A stretch of 64,000 bases of DNA from Candidatus Thorarchaeota archaeon (GCA_019057475.1 DXJO01000041.1:71284-135283), one strand, 5' to 3'; counted from the stretch's first letter, positions 50,453 through 59,560 are shown. The notes: a model not told the origin generated them from the letters alone. Numbers and translations are program-made.

Positions 50453-50478
50453 GATTTAAGAAACTGCTAAGGCAGTTT
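50453..50478 (+). promoter_or_regulatory. Promoter-region hairpin upstream of secE
   Basis: A perfect 7-base inverted repeat AAACTGC TAAG GCAGTTT lies 23 bases before the secE ATG, with GATTTAAG just upstream as a TATA candidate. It overlaps the expected transcription start and could be an operator or leader hairpin. A terminator role for ftsZ is also possible because T-rich sequence follows. Confidence 0.4.
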
Positions 50479-50500
50479 TATTCAGGGAAGTGAAACCACT

Positions 50501-50677
50501 ATGGGCATTGGCAGCTTCATCAGGGATGGCAGACGAATATTGAAATTGGCCACGAAACCATCCAGAAAGGAGTTATGGATGAGTGCGAAGATTAGTCTGC
50601 TTGCAATGTTCCTCGTAGGATTGCTTAGCTTTGGCATACAATACCTGATGACAGTACTCACTTACACCTGGCAATAG
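50501..50677 (+). CDS. secE: Protein translocase subunit SecE/Sec61-gamma
   Basis: A 58-residue protein: an amphipathic helix (IRDGRRILKLATKPSRKELW) then one membrane helix (ISLLAMFLVGLLSFGIQYLMTVL), the archaeal Sec61-gamma layout. It clamps SecY in the translocon. Short enough to be missed by gene finders. It lies between ftsZ and spt5, as expected. Confidence 0.93.
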   Translation: MGIGSFIRDGRRILKLATKPSRKELWMSAKISLLAMFLVGLLSFGIQYLMTVLTYTWQ

Positions 50678-50732
50678 TAGTTTCAGCCAGACTACTAGAC
50701 ACAAGCGTTTCGTGCTTAACGGAGGCATTTAG

Positions 50733-51422
50733 TTGCAATCAAGAACCAGCGTATATGCAGTGCGTACAACGATTTCACAGGAGAGATCTGTAGCTGATCT
50801 CATCACTACAGCAGTGGTTGGTGAAACTGACATATGGGAATGCCCATTCTGCTCGGAGCAGTTTGCGTCAGACAAAAGCACTAAGAAGCATATGAAGAAG
50901 AGCTGCAAGAAAGCGAAAAAGAAGAAAGGAGAACCAAAACTAATCTCCCGGAATCAGTTGCTTGGTCGTGTCAAGGCGATACTGGTTCCCGAAACTCTCC
51001 GAGGTTATGTTTTTCTGGAAACGCTAGAGTTCAGGGACGTTGAGTTAGCCATCTCCGGAGTGCCGCACGTGCGCGGTAGAGTCAGCGGAAAGGTGAGCTT
51101 TGAGGAAATCGACAAGTGGTTGAAGCCAAAGCCCGCTGCTGAAGGTATCATGATAGGCGATGTGGTCGAGATTATCTCAGGGCCATTCAAGGGAGAAAGA
51201 GCACGGGTTGCGCGAGTAGACGCAGCCAAGGAAGAGCTCATACTGGAGTTGCTGGACAGTCCACACACCATTCCCATTCGTGTGCATGCTGACTTCGCGA
51301 AGATCGTCGAGAAAGCACACAGAGAGGAACCGAAAGAAGGTGACGAGACTGATGAATCCGGGGAGAAGAAAGATGAGCTCGATGATGATTCTTTCTGGGC
51401 GCATCAACCAGACTTAGCCTGA
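50733..51422 (+). CDS. spt5: Transcription elongation factor Spt5/NusG with inserted zinc finger
   Basis: The NGN domain starts SVYAVRTTISQERSVADLI. It is then interrupted by about 45 residues holding CPFCSEQFASDKSTKKHMKKSC (C-x2-C-x12-H-x4-C, a C2HC finger) and a Lys-rich tract, and resumes VKAILVPETLRGYVFLETLE. The KOW domain is intact (GIMIGDVVEIISGPFKGERARVARVD). An acidic tail follows. The usual archaeal protein is about 150 residues; this is 229. It acts on RNA polymerase as a processivity factor. TTG start. Confidence 0.93.
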   Translation: MQSRTSVYAVRTTISQERSVADLITTAVVGETDIWECPFCSEQFASDKSTKKHMKKSCKKAKKKKGEPKLISRNQLLGRVKAILVPETLRGYVFLETLEFRDVELAISGVPHVRGRVSGKVSFEEIDKWLKPKPAAEGIMIGDVVEIISGPFKGERARVARVDAAKEELILELLDSPHTIPIRVHADFAKIVEKAHREEPKEGDETDESGEKKDELDDDSFWAHQPDLA

Positions 51423-51668
51423 AAGCACAAGTCAACAACCTGACTGGTCAAACGCACGGGCGACCCAACGCAATGCTTAAAACCAGTTCTCCATGGGGGA
51501 GGTCTGCTCCTTAATCTGACATGAGCGCATAGACGCCGTGTCCGGGGTGAAAACAGTTGAAATTGAATGCAGTAGATCTTGTGGGATGTAAAGCTGATTT
51601 TGTCCTGCAGGTCGACCCAAACGGTACAGCGATGTGCCAATTGCACTGCATCAGGAGAAGTGACAAAT
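51423..51668 (+). promoter_or_regulatory. Long leader/promoter region before the L11 operon
   Basis: A gap of about 245 bases with the TATA-like TGCTTAAAACC at 51474-51484 and Shine-Dalgarno AGGAG at 51653-51657. Transcription starting about 25 bases after the TATA element would leave a leader of about 160 bases. In archaea L1 can repress its operon through such a leader; no specific L1 site was identified by eye. Confidence 0.35.
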
Positions 51669-52172
51669 TTGAGTAGTCAGAAAATAACTGTTGAGGCCAT
51701 GGTAGAGGGTGGTAAAGCTTCAGGTGGGCCTCCAATTGGTCCCGCGCTGGGGCCGACCGGAGTGAACATCTTCCAAGTGGTCACCAAGATCAATGAGGTG
51801 ACTGCACCTTTTGCAGGACTCAAGGTACCCGTGAAAATAATCGTTGACCAAGACACGAAGCAGTTCGAGGTTGAGGTTGGCACTCCACCTACCAGTGCCC
51901 TAATTCTAAAGGAAATCGGAGCAGAGAAGGGCTCAGGTGAGCCAAATACAAACATAGTTGGTAATCTTACGATTGACCAGATTAAGACCATTGCCAAGGG
52001 AAAAGCAGACCACCTGTCGGCGTTGACAGTGAAGAATGCAGTCATGATTGTTTCAGGCACCTGTGTTTCAATGGGCGTGACAGTTGAAGGCAAGGCACCC
52101 AAGGAGTTCCAGCAGGAAGTCCGAGAGGGTCTTTGGGATAGCCAGCTTGAAGGCGTGCTGAAGGAGGAATAG
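51669..52172 (+). CDS. rpl11: Ribosomal protein L11
   Basis: About 167 residues. VEGGKASGGPPIGPALGPTGVNIFQVVTKINE is the L11 N-terminal signature, VPVKIIVDQDTKQFEVEVGTPPTSALILKE the middle, and a helical C-terminal rRNA-binding domain. It forms the GTPase-associated centre base. The TTG at 51669 has AGGAG at good spacing. Confidence 0.95.
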   Translation: MSSQKITVEAMVEGGKASGGPPIGPALGPTGVNIFQVVTKINEVTAPFAGLKVPVKIIVDQDTKQFEVEVGTPPTSALILKEIGAEKGSGEPNTNIVGNLTIDQIKTIAKGKADHLSALTVKNAVMIVSGTCVSMGVTVEGKAPKEFQQEVREGLWDSQLEGVLKEE

Positions 52173-52175
52173 ACA

Positions 52176-52832
52176 ATGTCATTAAACATCGAGTCTATCG
52201 AGGCTTCAGTTGCCAGGGCAAGGTCAGAGGGAAAGAAGAGAAAGATCAAATTCAAGCAGAGCTTTGATATTGCAGTCAGCTTCAGGAAGAAGGAGCTGGA
52301 CGTAACAAAACCTGAGAATAGAATCAACCAGGAACTCGTCCTACCCAATGCTCTCTTTCCTCCAGCCAAGGTATGTGCCTTTGGCGATGGTGATTTCGCA
52401 GAGAATGCCAAAGCAGCCGGAGTAGAACATATAGTATCCAAGGATGATATTCCCAAGATTGGGGAGGAGAAGAAAGAGAGGAAATCACTCGCCAAGACTT
52501 ATGATTTCTTCATTGCTTCCGTTGATACCATGCCGCTTGTTGGTCGATACTTAGGGCAGGCGCTCGGTCCTAGAGGGAAGATGCCTAGACCATTCCCGCC
52601 ACAGGCTGACCTTGCTCCCGTCGTAAGTCAATACCAGCGGACGGTCCGGTTGAAGATGAAAAACACACCGACAATCCATGTCAAAGTAGGTCATGAAACG
52701 ATGAGCGATAGAGAAGTGGCAGACAATATTATTGCGGTCCTCAACTTCGTTGAAAGCAAGGAATTGCTTGGGAAGTTAAGCTCTATTGTGGTGAAGCTTA
52801 CTATGGGACCACCAGTGCCTGTATCCATCTAG
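52176..52832 (+). CDS. rpl1: Ribosomal protein L1
   Basis: A 218-residue protein. LPNALFPPAKVCAFGDGDF, FIASVDTMPLVGRYLGQALGPRGKMPRPF and IHVKVGHETMSDREVADNI are L1 core motifs. It forms the mobile stalk at the E site and often autoregulates its own operon. Starts four bases after L11. Confidence 0.95.
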   Translation: MSLNIESIEASVARARSEGKKRKIKFKQSFDIAVSFRKKELDVTKPENRINQELVLPNALFPPAKVCAFGDGDFAENAKAAGVEHIVSKDDIPKIGEEKKERKSLAKTYDFFIASVDTMPLVGRYLGQALGPRGKMPRPFPPQADLAPVVSQYQRTVRLKMKNTPTIHVKVGHETMSDREVADNIIAVLNFVESKELLGKLSSIVVKLTMGPPVPVSI

Positions 52833-52844
52833 AGGTGAAAAGAA

Positions 52845-53867
52845 GTGTCAGTATACAAAAGCGAGTGCCCCCAATGGAAACTGGATGCAGTGGAAAAGAT
52901 AGTGTCGTCAATCGATGGCAGCTTGATGGTTGGACTCGTCAATATAGAGGGTGTAGGTGCCAGACAGCTCCAAGGTATCAGGGATAGCCTAAGAGGATCT
53001 GCTGTCATACACATGGCACGGAACACCCTGATGATTCGAGCATTAGAGAAATCTGACAAAAAGGGCGTAAAGAAATTGGTCGAGTATGTCACCGGCCCGA
53101 TTGTGTTCATATTCAGCAATGAGGACCCGTTTGCTCTGAGCAAGTTCCTCAGTGATAACAAGGCAGCAGCTCCAGCGAAGGGAGGTCAAATTGCTCCCAA
53201 GGACATAGTCATTCCTGCAATGAATACCGGCGTGGCACCCGGGCCGTTCATTAGTGAGCTTGCAGCTCTCAAAATTCCATCCCGAGTGAAGACTGGTGTT
53301 ATCCACATCACTGACGACTCTGTGGCTGTGAAAGCCGGAGATGTTGTATCCAACGCCATGGCACAGATGCTGAACAGACTTGGTATTGAACCAATGGAGC
53401 TTCAGCTCAAGCTAATCGCTGCCTATACGGACGGGAAAGTGCTTACAGCAGAGATTCTCGACATTGACATTGAATCCTTGTTCAATGAGGTCATTCTGGG
53501 TCATCAGTACGCAGTCAACCTCTCCGTCAATGCCGGTATTCCAACGGCAGACACAATTCCGTTGATCATAGTCAAGGCGAACATGGAGGCAAAGAGCTTG
53601 GTTATGGAGATTGGTTTCTTCACACCAGACATGCTCGATGTCTACCTGGCCAAGGCCAACTCGCAGGCGCTTGCACTTGCTGCAGCGCTCTCCGAGAGAG
53701 ATCCAGAAGCAATACCTTCGGAAATGCTTAATCAGGTCCAAGCCGCTGCTGCATCGTCAGCAGCAGCTGCACCGGCCTCAGATGAGGCGGAGCAGAAAGA
53801 AAAACCAGAGGAAGAACCCGAAGAGGAAGAAGAAGCAGTAGCAGGTCTAGGAGGCCTGTTCGGATAA
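52845..53867 (+). CDS. rpl10: Ribosomal protein L10/P0
   Basis: A 340-residue protein with GTG start. The N-terminal RNA-binding domain has GLVNIEGVGARQLQGIRDSLRG and HMARNTLMIRALE. The insertion domain and stalk helices that bind L12 dimers follow, then an Ala/Glu-rich hinge ending GLGGLFG, the archaeal/eukaryotic P0 tail that recruits translation GTPases. Confidence 0.95.
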   Translation: MSVYKSECPQWKLDAVEKIVSSIDGSLMVGLVNIEGVGARQLQGIRDSLRGSAVIHMARNTLMIRALEKSDKKGVKKLVEYVTGPIVFIFSNEDPFALSKFLSDNKAAAPAKGGQIAPKDIVIPAMNTGVAPGPFISELAALKIPSRVKTGVIHITDDSVAVKAGDVVSNAMAQMLNRLGIEPMELQLKLIAAYTDGKVLTAEILDIDIESLFNEVILGHQYAVNLSVNAGIPTADTIPLIIVKANMEAKSLVMEIGFFTPDMLDVYLAKANSQALALAAALSERDPEAIPSEMLNQVQAAAASSAAAAPASDEAEQKEKPEEEPEEEEEAVAGLGGLFG

Positions 53868-53888
53868 AATAGCAACGAGGTAAGAATT

Positions 53889-54215
53889 ATGGAATACGTA
53901 TACTCAGCACTTCTGCTCCACAAAGCGGGCAAGAAAATGACTGCCAAGGCAATGGATGGCATTCTCACTGCTGCAGGTGTTGACCCTGACAAGAACAGGA
54001 TCAAGGCCTTGCTGGCGGCTCTGAAGGATGTCGATATCGATGAGGCACTGAAAGGTGCCGCAATGCCGATGGCAGTTGCAGCTCCTGCGGGCGTAACCGC
54101 GGCTGCTGCAGAACCTGCTGCAAAGGGGAAGAAGAAGGGGAAGAAGAAGGGGAAGAAGGAAGAGGAAGAGAAGGAAGAAGAGTTCACTGCTGGACTTGGC
54201 AGTCTCTTTGGCTAA
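53889..54215 (+). CDS. rpl12: Ribosomal protein L12/P1
   Basis: A 108-residue protein: MEYVYSALLLHKAGKKMTAKAMDGILTAAGVDPD is the dimerisation domain of archaeal P1. The hinge is unusually Lys-rich (KGKKKGKKKGKKEEEEKEEE) before GLGSLFG. The Lys-tract codons are a near-perfect tandem of AAGAAGAAGGGG. The final GLGSLFG binds elongation factors. Confidence 0.93.
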   Translation: MEYVYSALLLHKAGKKMTAKAMDGILTAAGVDPDKNRIKALLAALKDVDIDEALKGAAMPMAVAAPAGVTAAAAEPAAKGKKKGKKKGKKEEEEKEEEFTAGLGSLFG

Positions 54216-54391
54216 GGTGGGTATTTCGCCCCCCTCTTAATCTTAAAACAGAGGGCAATAGGCCATGCGCCTGCTGCCCACTGCAACTTCTTTTTTCATT
54301 TTTATCAGGCTGATATAGCTGAAAAGCTATAACACGCTCTGAGTACATTCATAGACAGGAAGAATCTGATGACCTTCTATCCGGGAAAGGA

Positions 54392-54712
54392 ATGACCAAG
54401 ATGAAGATAGTGTATCATCCTCTGATGAGAGAAAGCTATGACCGTACACCCGCAGGAGCCCCTGGGAGATTGGAGACCTCTGTGAAAATCCTGAGCAAAC
54501 ACCCAGACTACGAGTTTGTAAAGGCAAGGTCTGCGACCGAAGAAGAGATCAATCGAGCTCATGCTCCGGGTCACATCGAGAGGGTGAGGCGGGACTATGA
54601 CTCAACAAGGGAGGACCTACTGTATCAGGTAGCGACCTTGGCGGCAACACTATCGGTTATTATCGATCATGCTGATGAGCTTAATTCAGAAATATCGAAG
54701 TTCATCGGTTAA
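54392..54712 (+). pseudogene. Truncated histone-deacetylase-family protein (N-terminal third)
   Basis: 106 residues. KIVYHPLMRESYDRTPAGAPGRLETSVKIL, then ATEEEINRAHAPGHIERVRRDYDSTREDLLYQVATLAATL, is the N-terminus of the HDAC/acetoin-utilisation fold. That family is about 340 residues; the catalytic H-H-x-x and metal-binding D/H are absent. The stop is followed only ten bases later by a convergent gene, so the rest was lost. ATG at 54392. Confidence 0.7.
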
Positions 54713-54721
54713 AATACAGAT

Positions 54722-55150
54722 CTAGAGTGACATAATCTTGATGAGGGCTTCACCTTCAATGACAACTTCTTGGTTCTGATTTGTACATAAGGTCTTCAAA
54801 GTGACTCGTTGCTTCTCATCGTTAAGAGAAGCTACCTCGACCCTAGCAGTTATTGTGTCACCAATTCTGACTGGCCCCATGAAATTCATACTCTGTCCTA
54901 AATATATCGTCCCGGGACCGGGTAATTTCATGCCGATGGCAGCACTGATGAACGAAGCAGTGAGCAGTCCATGAGCAATTCGTCCATTAAACATCGTAGT
55001 CTTAGCCCATTCTTCATCGAAGTGCAATGGATTGTAATCTCCACTAAGGTCTCCGAATGTCTGAATATCCTCCTCTGTGATAGTATGTGTTACCTCTGCA
55101 AATTGTCCAATGTGAAGATCAGAATATTTTGTCGCTTTTATTTCATTCAC
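54722..55150 (-). CDS. MaoC-like (R)-specific enoyl-CoA hydratase
   Basis: About 142 residues from the GTG at 55150. ITEEDIQTFGDLSGDYNPLHFDEEWAKTTMFNGRIAHGLLTASFISAAIG is the hot-dog-fold hydratase with the Asp/His catalytic pair in DYNPLH. The rest (GTIYLGQSMNFMGPVRIGDTITARVEV) completes the fold. It overlaps the preceding gene's stop by eight bases, so the three minus-strand genes form an operon. It hydrates enoyl-CoA. Confidence 0.88.
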   Translation of the reverse strand: MNEIKATKYSDLHIGQFAEVTHTITEEDIQTFGDLSGDYNPLHFDEEWAKTTMFNGRIAHGLLTASFISAAIGMKLPGPGTIYLGQSMNFMGPVRIGDTITARVEVASLNDEKQRVTLKTLCTNQNQEVVIEGEALIKIMSL

Positions 55151-56168
55151 CTTTCCACATTCCCCATTTGATTGTAATCGCATTCCATGACCAGCCAATC
55201 CCAGCAGCGGTCAAAACAACAATGTTCCCATCCTTTATCTTTCCATCCTTTAGACCTTCTTCAACTGACACAATCGAATCGTTTTGACCCATATGTCCCC
55301 ATTCATCGAAATATGTTGCTTGATTATATGGATGAACACCTAGTTCATTTGCTACGAACTCAAAGGCACTTCTCTTCATTCTGATGAGCCCAAGATAGTC
55401 AATATTCTTTCGAGTATATCCACTCTTCTCTAATGATTCATCTACGACTTTCAAGAAATTGGTCATTGATAGTCTATCAAGACGGTCTTTCAACCCTGGA
55501 GGATCAGTGACATCCAAGTACTGCATGCGTTTCTCAATCGCCTCACATGTGATAGGAATGACAGTGCCACCTGCAGGTACATAGACATCTTCTGAAAATT
55601 GGCCATCTGTGATGACGCTTCCCTCTAGGATGACATTTTGTGGATAATCATTACGAAGAATCATGGCGACTCCACTGGCAGCTAAATCATGCATGAATCG
55701 TGTCCGGATATTCGAGTAGTCTATGAGATCACAGTTCCTGTATCCACTGCCAATTAGAACCCGTTTGTATCCTTGGGTTTCCATTAAAGACTTGGCAATG
55801 ATCATGGCAACAACAATTGTGCCGCATCTCTGGTTGACATCAAACGCCCAAGCTTTTGTTGCACCCACCTCGTTTTGGAACTTGATGGCATAGGTTTGCA
55901 TAGGATGCTCTGCGTAAACCTCGCCAGCCCAAATCACTAAGTCAATATCCTTTGCAGGATCTAGCCCCGCTCGTTCTATAGCAATCTTTGCAGCCTTCAC
56001 GCCCATTGCCACAGTGTGATCATCTGGACCAGGCACAGCCTTACTCTTCATACCCATCTTCGTTTCAATTATCTCTGCTGGAGTTCCAGATTGTTCAGAT
56101 ATGTATTGAGCAGTATGCCTCTCAGGAGGTATATAGGTGCCAATCGCTTCAATTCCAATCTTTCTCAT
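55143..56168 (-). CDS. KAS III / HMG-CoA synthase-like enzyme
   Basis: A 341-residue thiolase-fold protein. FDVNQRCGTIVVAMIIAKSLM carries the active-site Cys, YFDEWGHMGQNDSIVSVEEG the catalytic His and Asn-equivalent region, and IVVLTAAGIGWSWNAITIKW the C-terminal signature. It should condense acyl-CoA with a second acyl unit. Starts in the ATGA overlap with the acyl-CoA synthetase gene. Confidence 0.88.
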   Translation of the reverse strand: MRKIGIEAIGTYIPPERHTAQYISEQSGTPAEIIETKMGMKSKAVPGPDDHTVAMGVKAAKIAIERAGLDPAKDIDLVIWAGEVYAEHPMQTYAIKFQNEVGATKAWAFDVNQRCGTIVVAMIIAKSLMETQGYKRVLIGSGYRNCDLIDYSNIRTRFMHDLAASGVAMILRNDYPQNVILEGSVITDGQFSEDVYVPAGGTVIPITCEAIEKRMQYLDVTDPPGLKDRLDRLSMTNFLKVVDESLEKSGYTRKNIDYLGLIRMKRSAFEFVANELGVHPYNQATYFDEWGHMGQNDSIVSVEEGLKDGKIKDGNIVVLTAAGIGWSWNAITIKWGMWKGE

Positions 56169-57700
56169 TTCGCATCCTCCAACTCTCTTTTCAGAATTTT
56201 GCCTGTTGCGCTTTTGGGTAGGTTTCCACGAAATTCGTAATGCTTAGGAATCTTATAACTTGCAAGTTTATCATCCATATACTGTCTTATTTCGTCCTCT
56301 GCTAGTGATTCTCCATCCTTCAAGACAATGAACACCTTTCCGACTTCTCCCCACTTTTCATGTGGCACTCCAATTACAGCAGCCTCAAGTATTGCAGGGT
56401 GCTTGTATAGTACATCTTCAATCTCTGAGGGAAATACATTTTCTCCCCCTGAAATGAACATATCTTTCTTGCGACCAACTATATAGTAGAACCCATCACT
56501 ATCACGCATGACGAGGTCTCCTGTATGCACCCATCCATCAGATTCAATGACTTTTGCTGACTCTTCAGGTTCCTCCCAATAACCACTGAATGTATGAGGT
56601 CCTCTCAACATCAACTCACCTACCTCCTCATCTGACAGCGTTACATTGTCATCATCAACTATCTTCATATCACAGTGGAATGCAGGAAAACCAACAGATG
56701 TTGGTCTTTCCTTAACAGCATCATCAGGTAAGTAGAAATTATTAGGTCCTACTTCAGTGAGTCCATACCCCATTTTTAGAATCTTACCTCTCTCCCAGTA
56801 TTTTTCCATTATCGCAACAGGACATGGAGCACCTCCACTGATGAACGATCTAACATGTTCAAAGTTTGTCTTCTTGAAATTCGATGATTGAGATATCATG
56901 TTAAACACGGTAGGGACGCCAATCACGATTGTGCATCTCTCGCTCTCAACTACTCTCAGTGTTTCTTCAGGATCAAAGTCGCCCATGATTATACTTAATG
57001 CTCCAAGATGATAGAATGGTATGAGAAGTACATTGATTCCTCCTGTATGAAAGAGTGGAAAGAGTAGTGGTTGAATATCATCTGGTCTAAGTCCCCATGA
57101 AACAATCGTATTAACTGAGTTCCAGAATACCAATCTGTGTGATAGAACAGCACCTTTGGGTAGGCCTGTAGTTCCGCCTGTGAAGACGATCAAGAAAGGA
57201 TCATCCATTGTGATTGCTGGTCGTTCTACTGCACTGGAGGATTTTCTGGTCATGAGCGAATAAATATCGGGGTCAGTATCAAACATCTTATTTCCCATGA
57301 CGACTACAAGCTGTTTTTCAAGGAGCGGACGGATTTTCCCAAACTGGATTCTCAAATTGGGGTCATAGAATACTATAGAGGGGTTTGTCTTTTTCAAAAG
57401 GTATTCAGTTTCGGGTGTGGTAAGCCGAATGTTAAACGGAGTCAGAATGGCTCCTATCTTTCCACAAGCAAAGAGGATGTCAAGAAATTCGAACCTGTTC
57501 TTAGAGTAGATGCCTACTCGGTTTCCCTTTTGTACTCCTGAATCAAGTAATAATCTTGCTACTTGATTCGCTCGTTTATCCATTTCTTCGAATGTGTATC
57601 TCTTATTCTGGATGTTGTCAACTATTGCTTCCTTTTTTGGAGTCAAGAGCGCTCTTCTTCCAGTCCAATCTCCTATCCAAGACCAATCTTTCAGGTTCAT
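56165..57700 (-). CDS. AMP-forming acyl-CoA synthetase
   Basis: A 511-residue ANL enzyme. IVFTGGTTGLPKGAVLSHR is the ATP-binding P-loop-like A3 motif, MGYGLTEVGP A5, DGWVHTGDLVMRDSDGFYYIVGRKKDMFISGGENVFPSEIE A7-A8, and KSATGKILKREL the C-terminal catalytic Lys. It activates a carboxylic acid to its CoA thioester with ATP; chain length cannot be read from motifs. It heads the minus-strand operon with KAS III and MaoC. Confidence 0.93.
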   Translation of the reverse strand: MNLKDWSWIGDWTGRRALLTPKKEAIVDNIQNKRYTFEEMDKRANQVARLLLDSGVQKGNRVGIYSKNRFEFLDILFACGKIGAILTPFNIRLTTPETEYLLKKTNPSIVFYDPNLRIQFGKIRPLLEKQLVVVMGNKMFDTDPDIYSLMTRKSSSAVERPAITMDDPFLIVFTGGTTGLPKGAVLSHRLVFWNSVNTIVSWGLRPDDIQPLLFPLFHTGGINVLLIPFYHLGALSIIMGDFDPEETLRVVESERCTIVIGVPTVFNMISQSSNFKKTNFEHVRSFISGGAPCPVAIMEKYWERGKILKMGYGLTEVGPNNFYLPDDAVKERPTSVGFPAFHCDMKIVDDDNVTLSDEEVGELMLRGPHTFSGYWEEPEESAKVIESDGWVHTGDLVMRDSDGFYYIVGRKKDMFISGGENVFPSEIEDVLYKHPAILEAAVIGVPHEKWGEVGKVFIVLKDGESLAEDEIRQYMDDKLASYKIPKHYEFRGNLPKSATGKILKRELEDAK

Positions 57701-57784
57701 TGTTCAATCTCTTTTGATTCAGAATGAAAACATTCTCAAGTATTAGTCTTACTGAAGATAGAGTTACTATTAGACACTTATTAC

Positions 57785-57863
57785 TTTGAAAATCTATTAG
57801 AGTCTTGCATAAGAGAACTATCTGATTGACTCTTTGTTCCATATCCTCGAATGCGTATCTTGC
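57785..57863 (-). pseudogene. Remnant duplicate of an acyl-CoA synthetase N-terminus
   Basis: The minus frame reads ARYAFEDMEQRVNQIVLLCKTLIDF, aligning with KRYTFEEMDKRANQVARLLLDSGV in the intact neighbour downstream. No further homology continues. It is a small duplicated scrap, possibly from an unequal exchange within the promoter region. Confidence 0.45.
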
Positions 57864-58062
57864 AAGAATGTCACCTCTCCGCCTATTCCTCTCCTTAGAA
57901 TCAATGGTGTCTTTCATTTCATTCTCCCGAGGTGCTTTACTATTTGTTCCAGATTTGCATTAAGAGGCAAAATCTGTCCAAAAGACATATTATTGGCTGA
58001 AATCAAACTCCTTAAGGATAACCAACCTTTGATGTATCATATCAGTTCAGGAGGAAGTTGAA

Positions 58063-58857
58063 TTGTCCTCAACGAATGAGTTCATCCTTAGCACAAGTGG
58101 GTTAACCAAGAATTTTGATGGTCTAATTGCCGTTGATGATGTAAGTCTAGATGTCGAAAGAGGTTCGATAAAATCAATCATCGGCCCGAATGGTTCAGGC
58201 AAAACTACTTTTTTTAATCTCATTACAGGAGCCCTCCCTCCTTCGTCTGGAAAGATATATTTCGAAGGTCAAGATATAACTCGATTTTCAATGCATCAAC
58301 GTACACGACAAGGTATATCACGATCGTATCAGATCACGAATATTTTCCCATATCAGACAACATTTGAAAATATACGGTTGGCAGCTCAGGGCTGTAGTGG
58401 TGCAAAAGTAAATTTCTTTGGAATGTTAAAGAAAGCAGGCTCATTTAGCGAGTTTCATGAGAAAGTAATTGATATAGCAACACTTGTGGGTCTTAATCCT
58501 GCGAGACTCTATGTCCCAGCCGCTTTGATCCCACATGCCGAACAAAGAAAACTTGAAATCGCGATGGCCCTCGCTACCGAGCCGAAACTCCTCTTACTTG
58601 ACGAACCTGCTGCTGGAATATCAATAGAAGAGATACCAGATGTTATTGATGCTATTTTGCGGGTCAAAGAATCCTATGGGGATCAACTAACGCTATTAGT
58701 AGTTGAACATAAAATGGACATTGTTATGAAACTCAGTGAGGAGATTGTTGTTCTTTCAGAAGGAAAAATGATTGCAAAAGGTTCTCCAAAGGAGATCCAA
58801 GAAAATGAACAAGTATTGACAGCTTATCTCGGTGGTACAGATGAAAAACTTGCTTGA
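58063..58857 (+). CDS. livG: Branched-chain amino acid-type ABC transporter ATPase LivG
   Basis: A 264-residue ATPase with TTG start. GPNGSGKTTFFNLITGALPPSSGKI (Walker A), the long insertion typical of LivG (QTTFENIRLAAQGCSGAKVNFF), PHAEQRKLEIAMALATEPKLLLLDEPAAGIS (signature and Walker B, with PHAEQR in place of the usual LSGGQ) and VVEHKMD (switch His). The next gene overlaps. Confidence 0.92.
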   Translation: MSSTNEFILSTSGLTKNFDGLIAVDDVSLDVERGSIKSIIGPNGSGKTTFFNLITGALPPSSGKIYFEGQDITRFSMHQRTRQGISRSYQITNIFPYQTTFENIRLAAQGCSGAKVNFFGMLKKAGSFSEFHEKVIDIATLVGLNPARLYVPAALIPHAEQRKLEIAMALATEPKLLLLDEPAAGISIEEIPDVIDAILRVKESYGDQLTLLVVEHKMDIVMKLSEEIVVLSEGKMIAKGSPKEIQENEQVLTAYLGGTDEKLA

Positions 58858-59560
58858 AATACAAAATGCTCACGTATACATTGGTTCCTTCTACATTCTG
58901 CAAGGAATCTCACTAGTCGTGCCTAAAGGAGAAGTTACTCTATTACTGGGTAGGAACGGCTCTGGAAAAACTACTACAATGAAATCAATACTCGGTATAT
59001 ATCCACCAAAAGAAGGAAAGATTGTCTTCAAGGGTGAGGAGATATCCAATCTCCCTACCCATAAGATAGTCAACAAAGGCATGGGATATGTCCCTGATAC
59101 AAGAAGGATATTTGGAACACTGACGGTTGAACAGAATCTAGTTGTGTCAATGAGGAAGGGAAGCTCGCGAGAAGACATGCAAAAACGATTGGATCTAATC
59201 TTCGATTTGTTTCCTGACATGAAAGGGTTTCTGAAACAGAGAGCAGGTACTCTATCAGGTGGTCAACAGCAAATGCTAGCTGTTGCCCGTGCATTGATGA
59301 ATGAAAATGATTTGTTGCTCATCGACGAACCTACAGAGGGCTTGAGTCCCCTTTTAGCTAAGAACCTTATCGACTCTCTTGACAGACTAAAGGAATTTGC
59401 TACTATCTTACTGGTTGAACAGAACTTTCGGACAGTGTCTAAGCTGGGTGATAACTACTACATTTTCGATAATGGAAAAATCGTTCATGAGGGCACCAAC
59501 ATGTCTGAGTTAATAGACGACAAGGCACTTGTTGCACAATACTTGGGGGTAAGCATTTAA
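58841..59560 (+). CDS. livF: ABC transporter ATPase LivF
   Basis: A 239-residue ATPase. LLGRNGSGKTTTMKSILGIYPP, GTLSGGQQQMLAVARALMNENDLLLIDEPTEGLSP, LLVEQNFRTVSKLGD. The ATG at 58841 is inside livG and is preferred to a GTG frame start at 58832. It pairs with LivG as the heterodimeric motor. Confidence 0.92.
   Translation: MKNLLEIQNAHVYIGSFYILQGISLVVPKGEVTLLLGRNGSGKTTTMKSILGIYPPKEGKIVFKGEEISNLPTHKIVNKGMGYVPDTRRIFGTLTVEQNLVVSMRKGSSREDMQKRLDLIFDLFPDMKGFLKQRAGTLSGGQQQMLAVARALMNENDLLLIDEPTEGLSPLLAKNLIDSLDRLKEFATILLVEQNFRTVSKLGDNYYIFDNGKIVHEGTNMSELIDDKALVAQYLGVSI

Noticed and set aside
51677-52495. Minus-strand frame of 272 codons opposite L11 and L1
   Set aside because: It lies antisense to two certain ribosomal genes, with Ser/Pro-rich shadow composition.
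54120-54165. AAGAAGAAGGGG tandem repeat
   Set aside because: It encodes the Lys-rich hinge of L12, where low complexity is expected.
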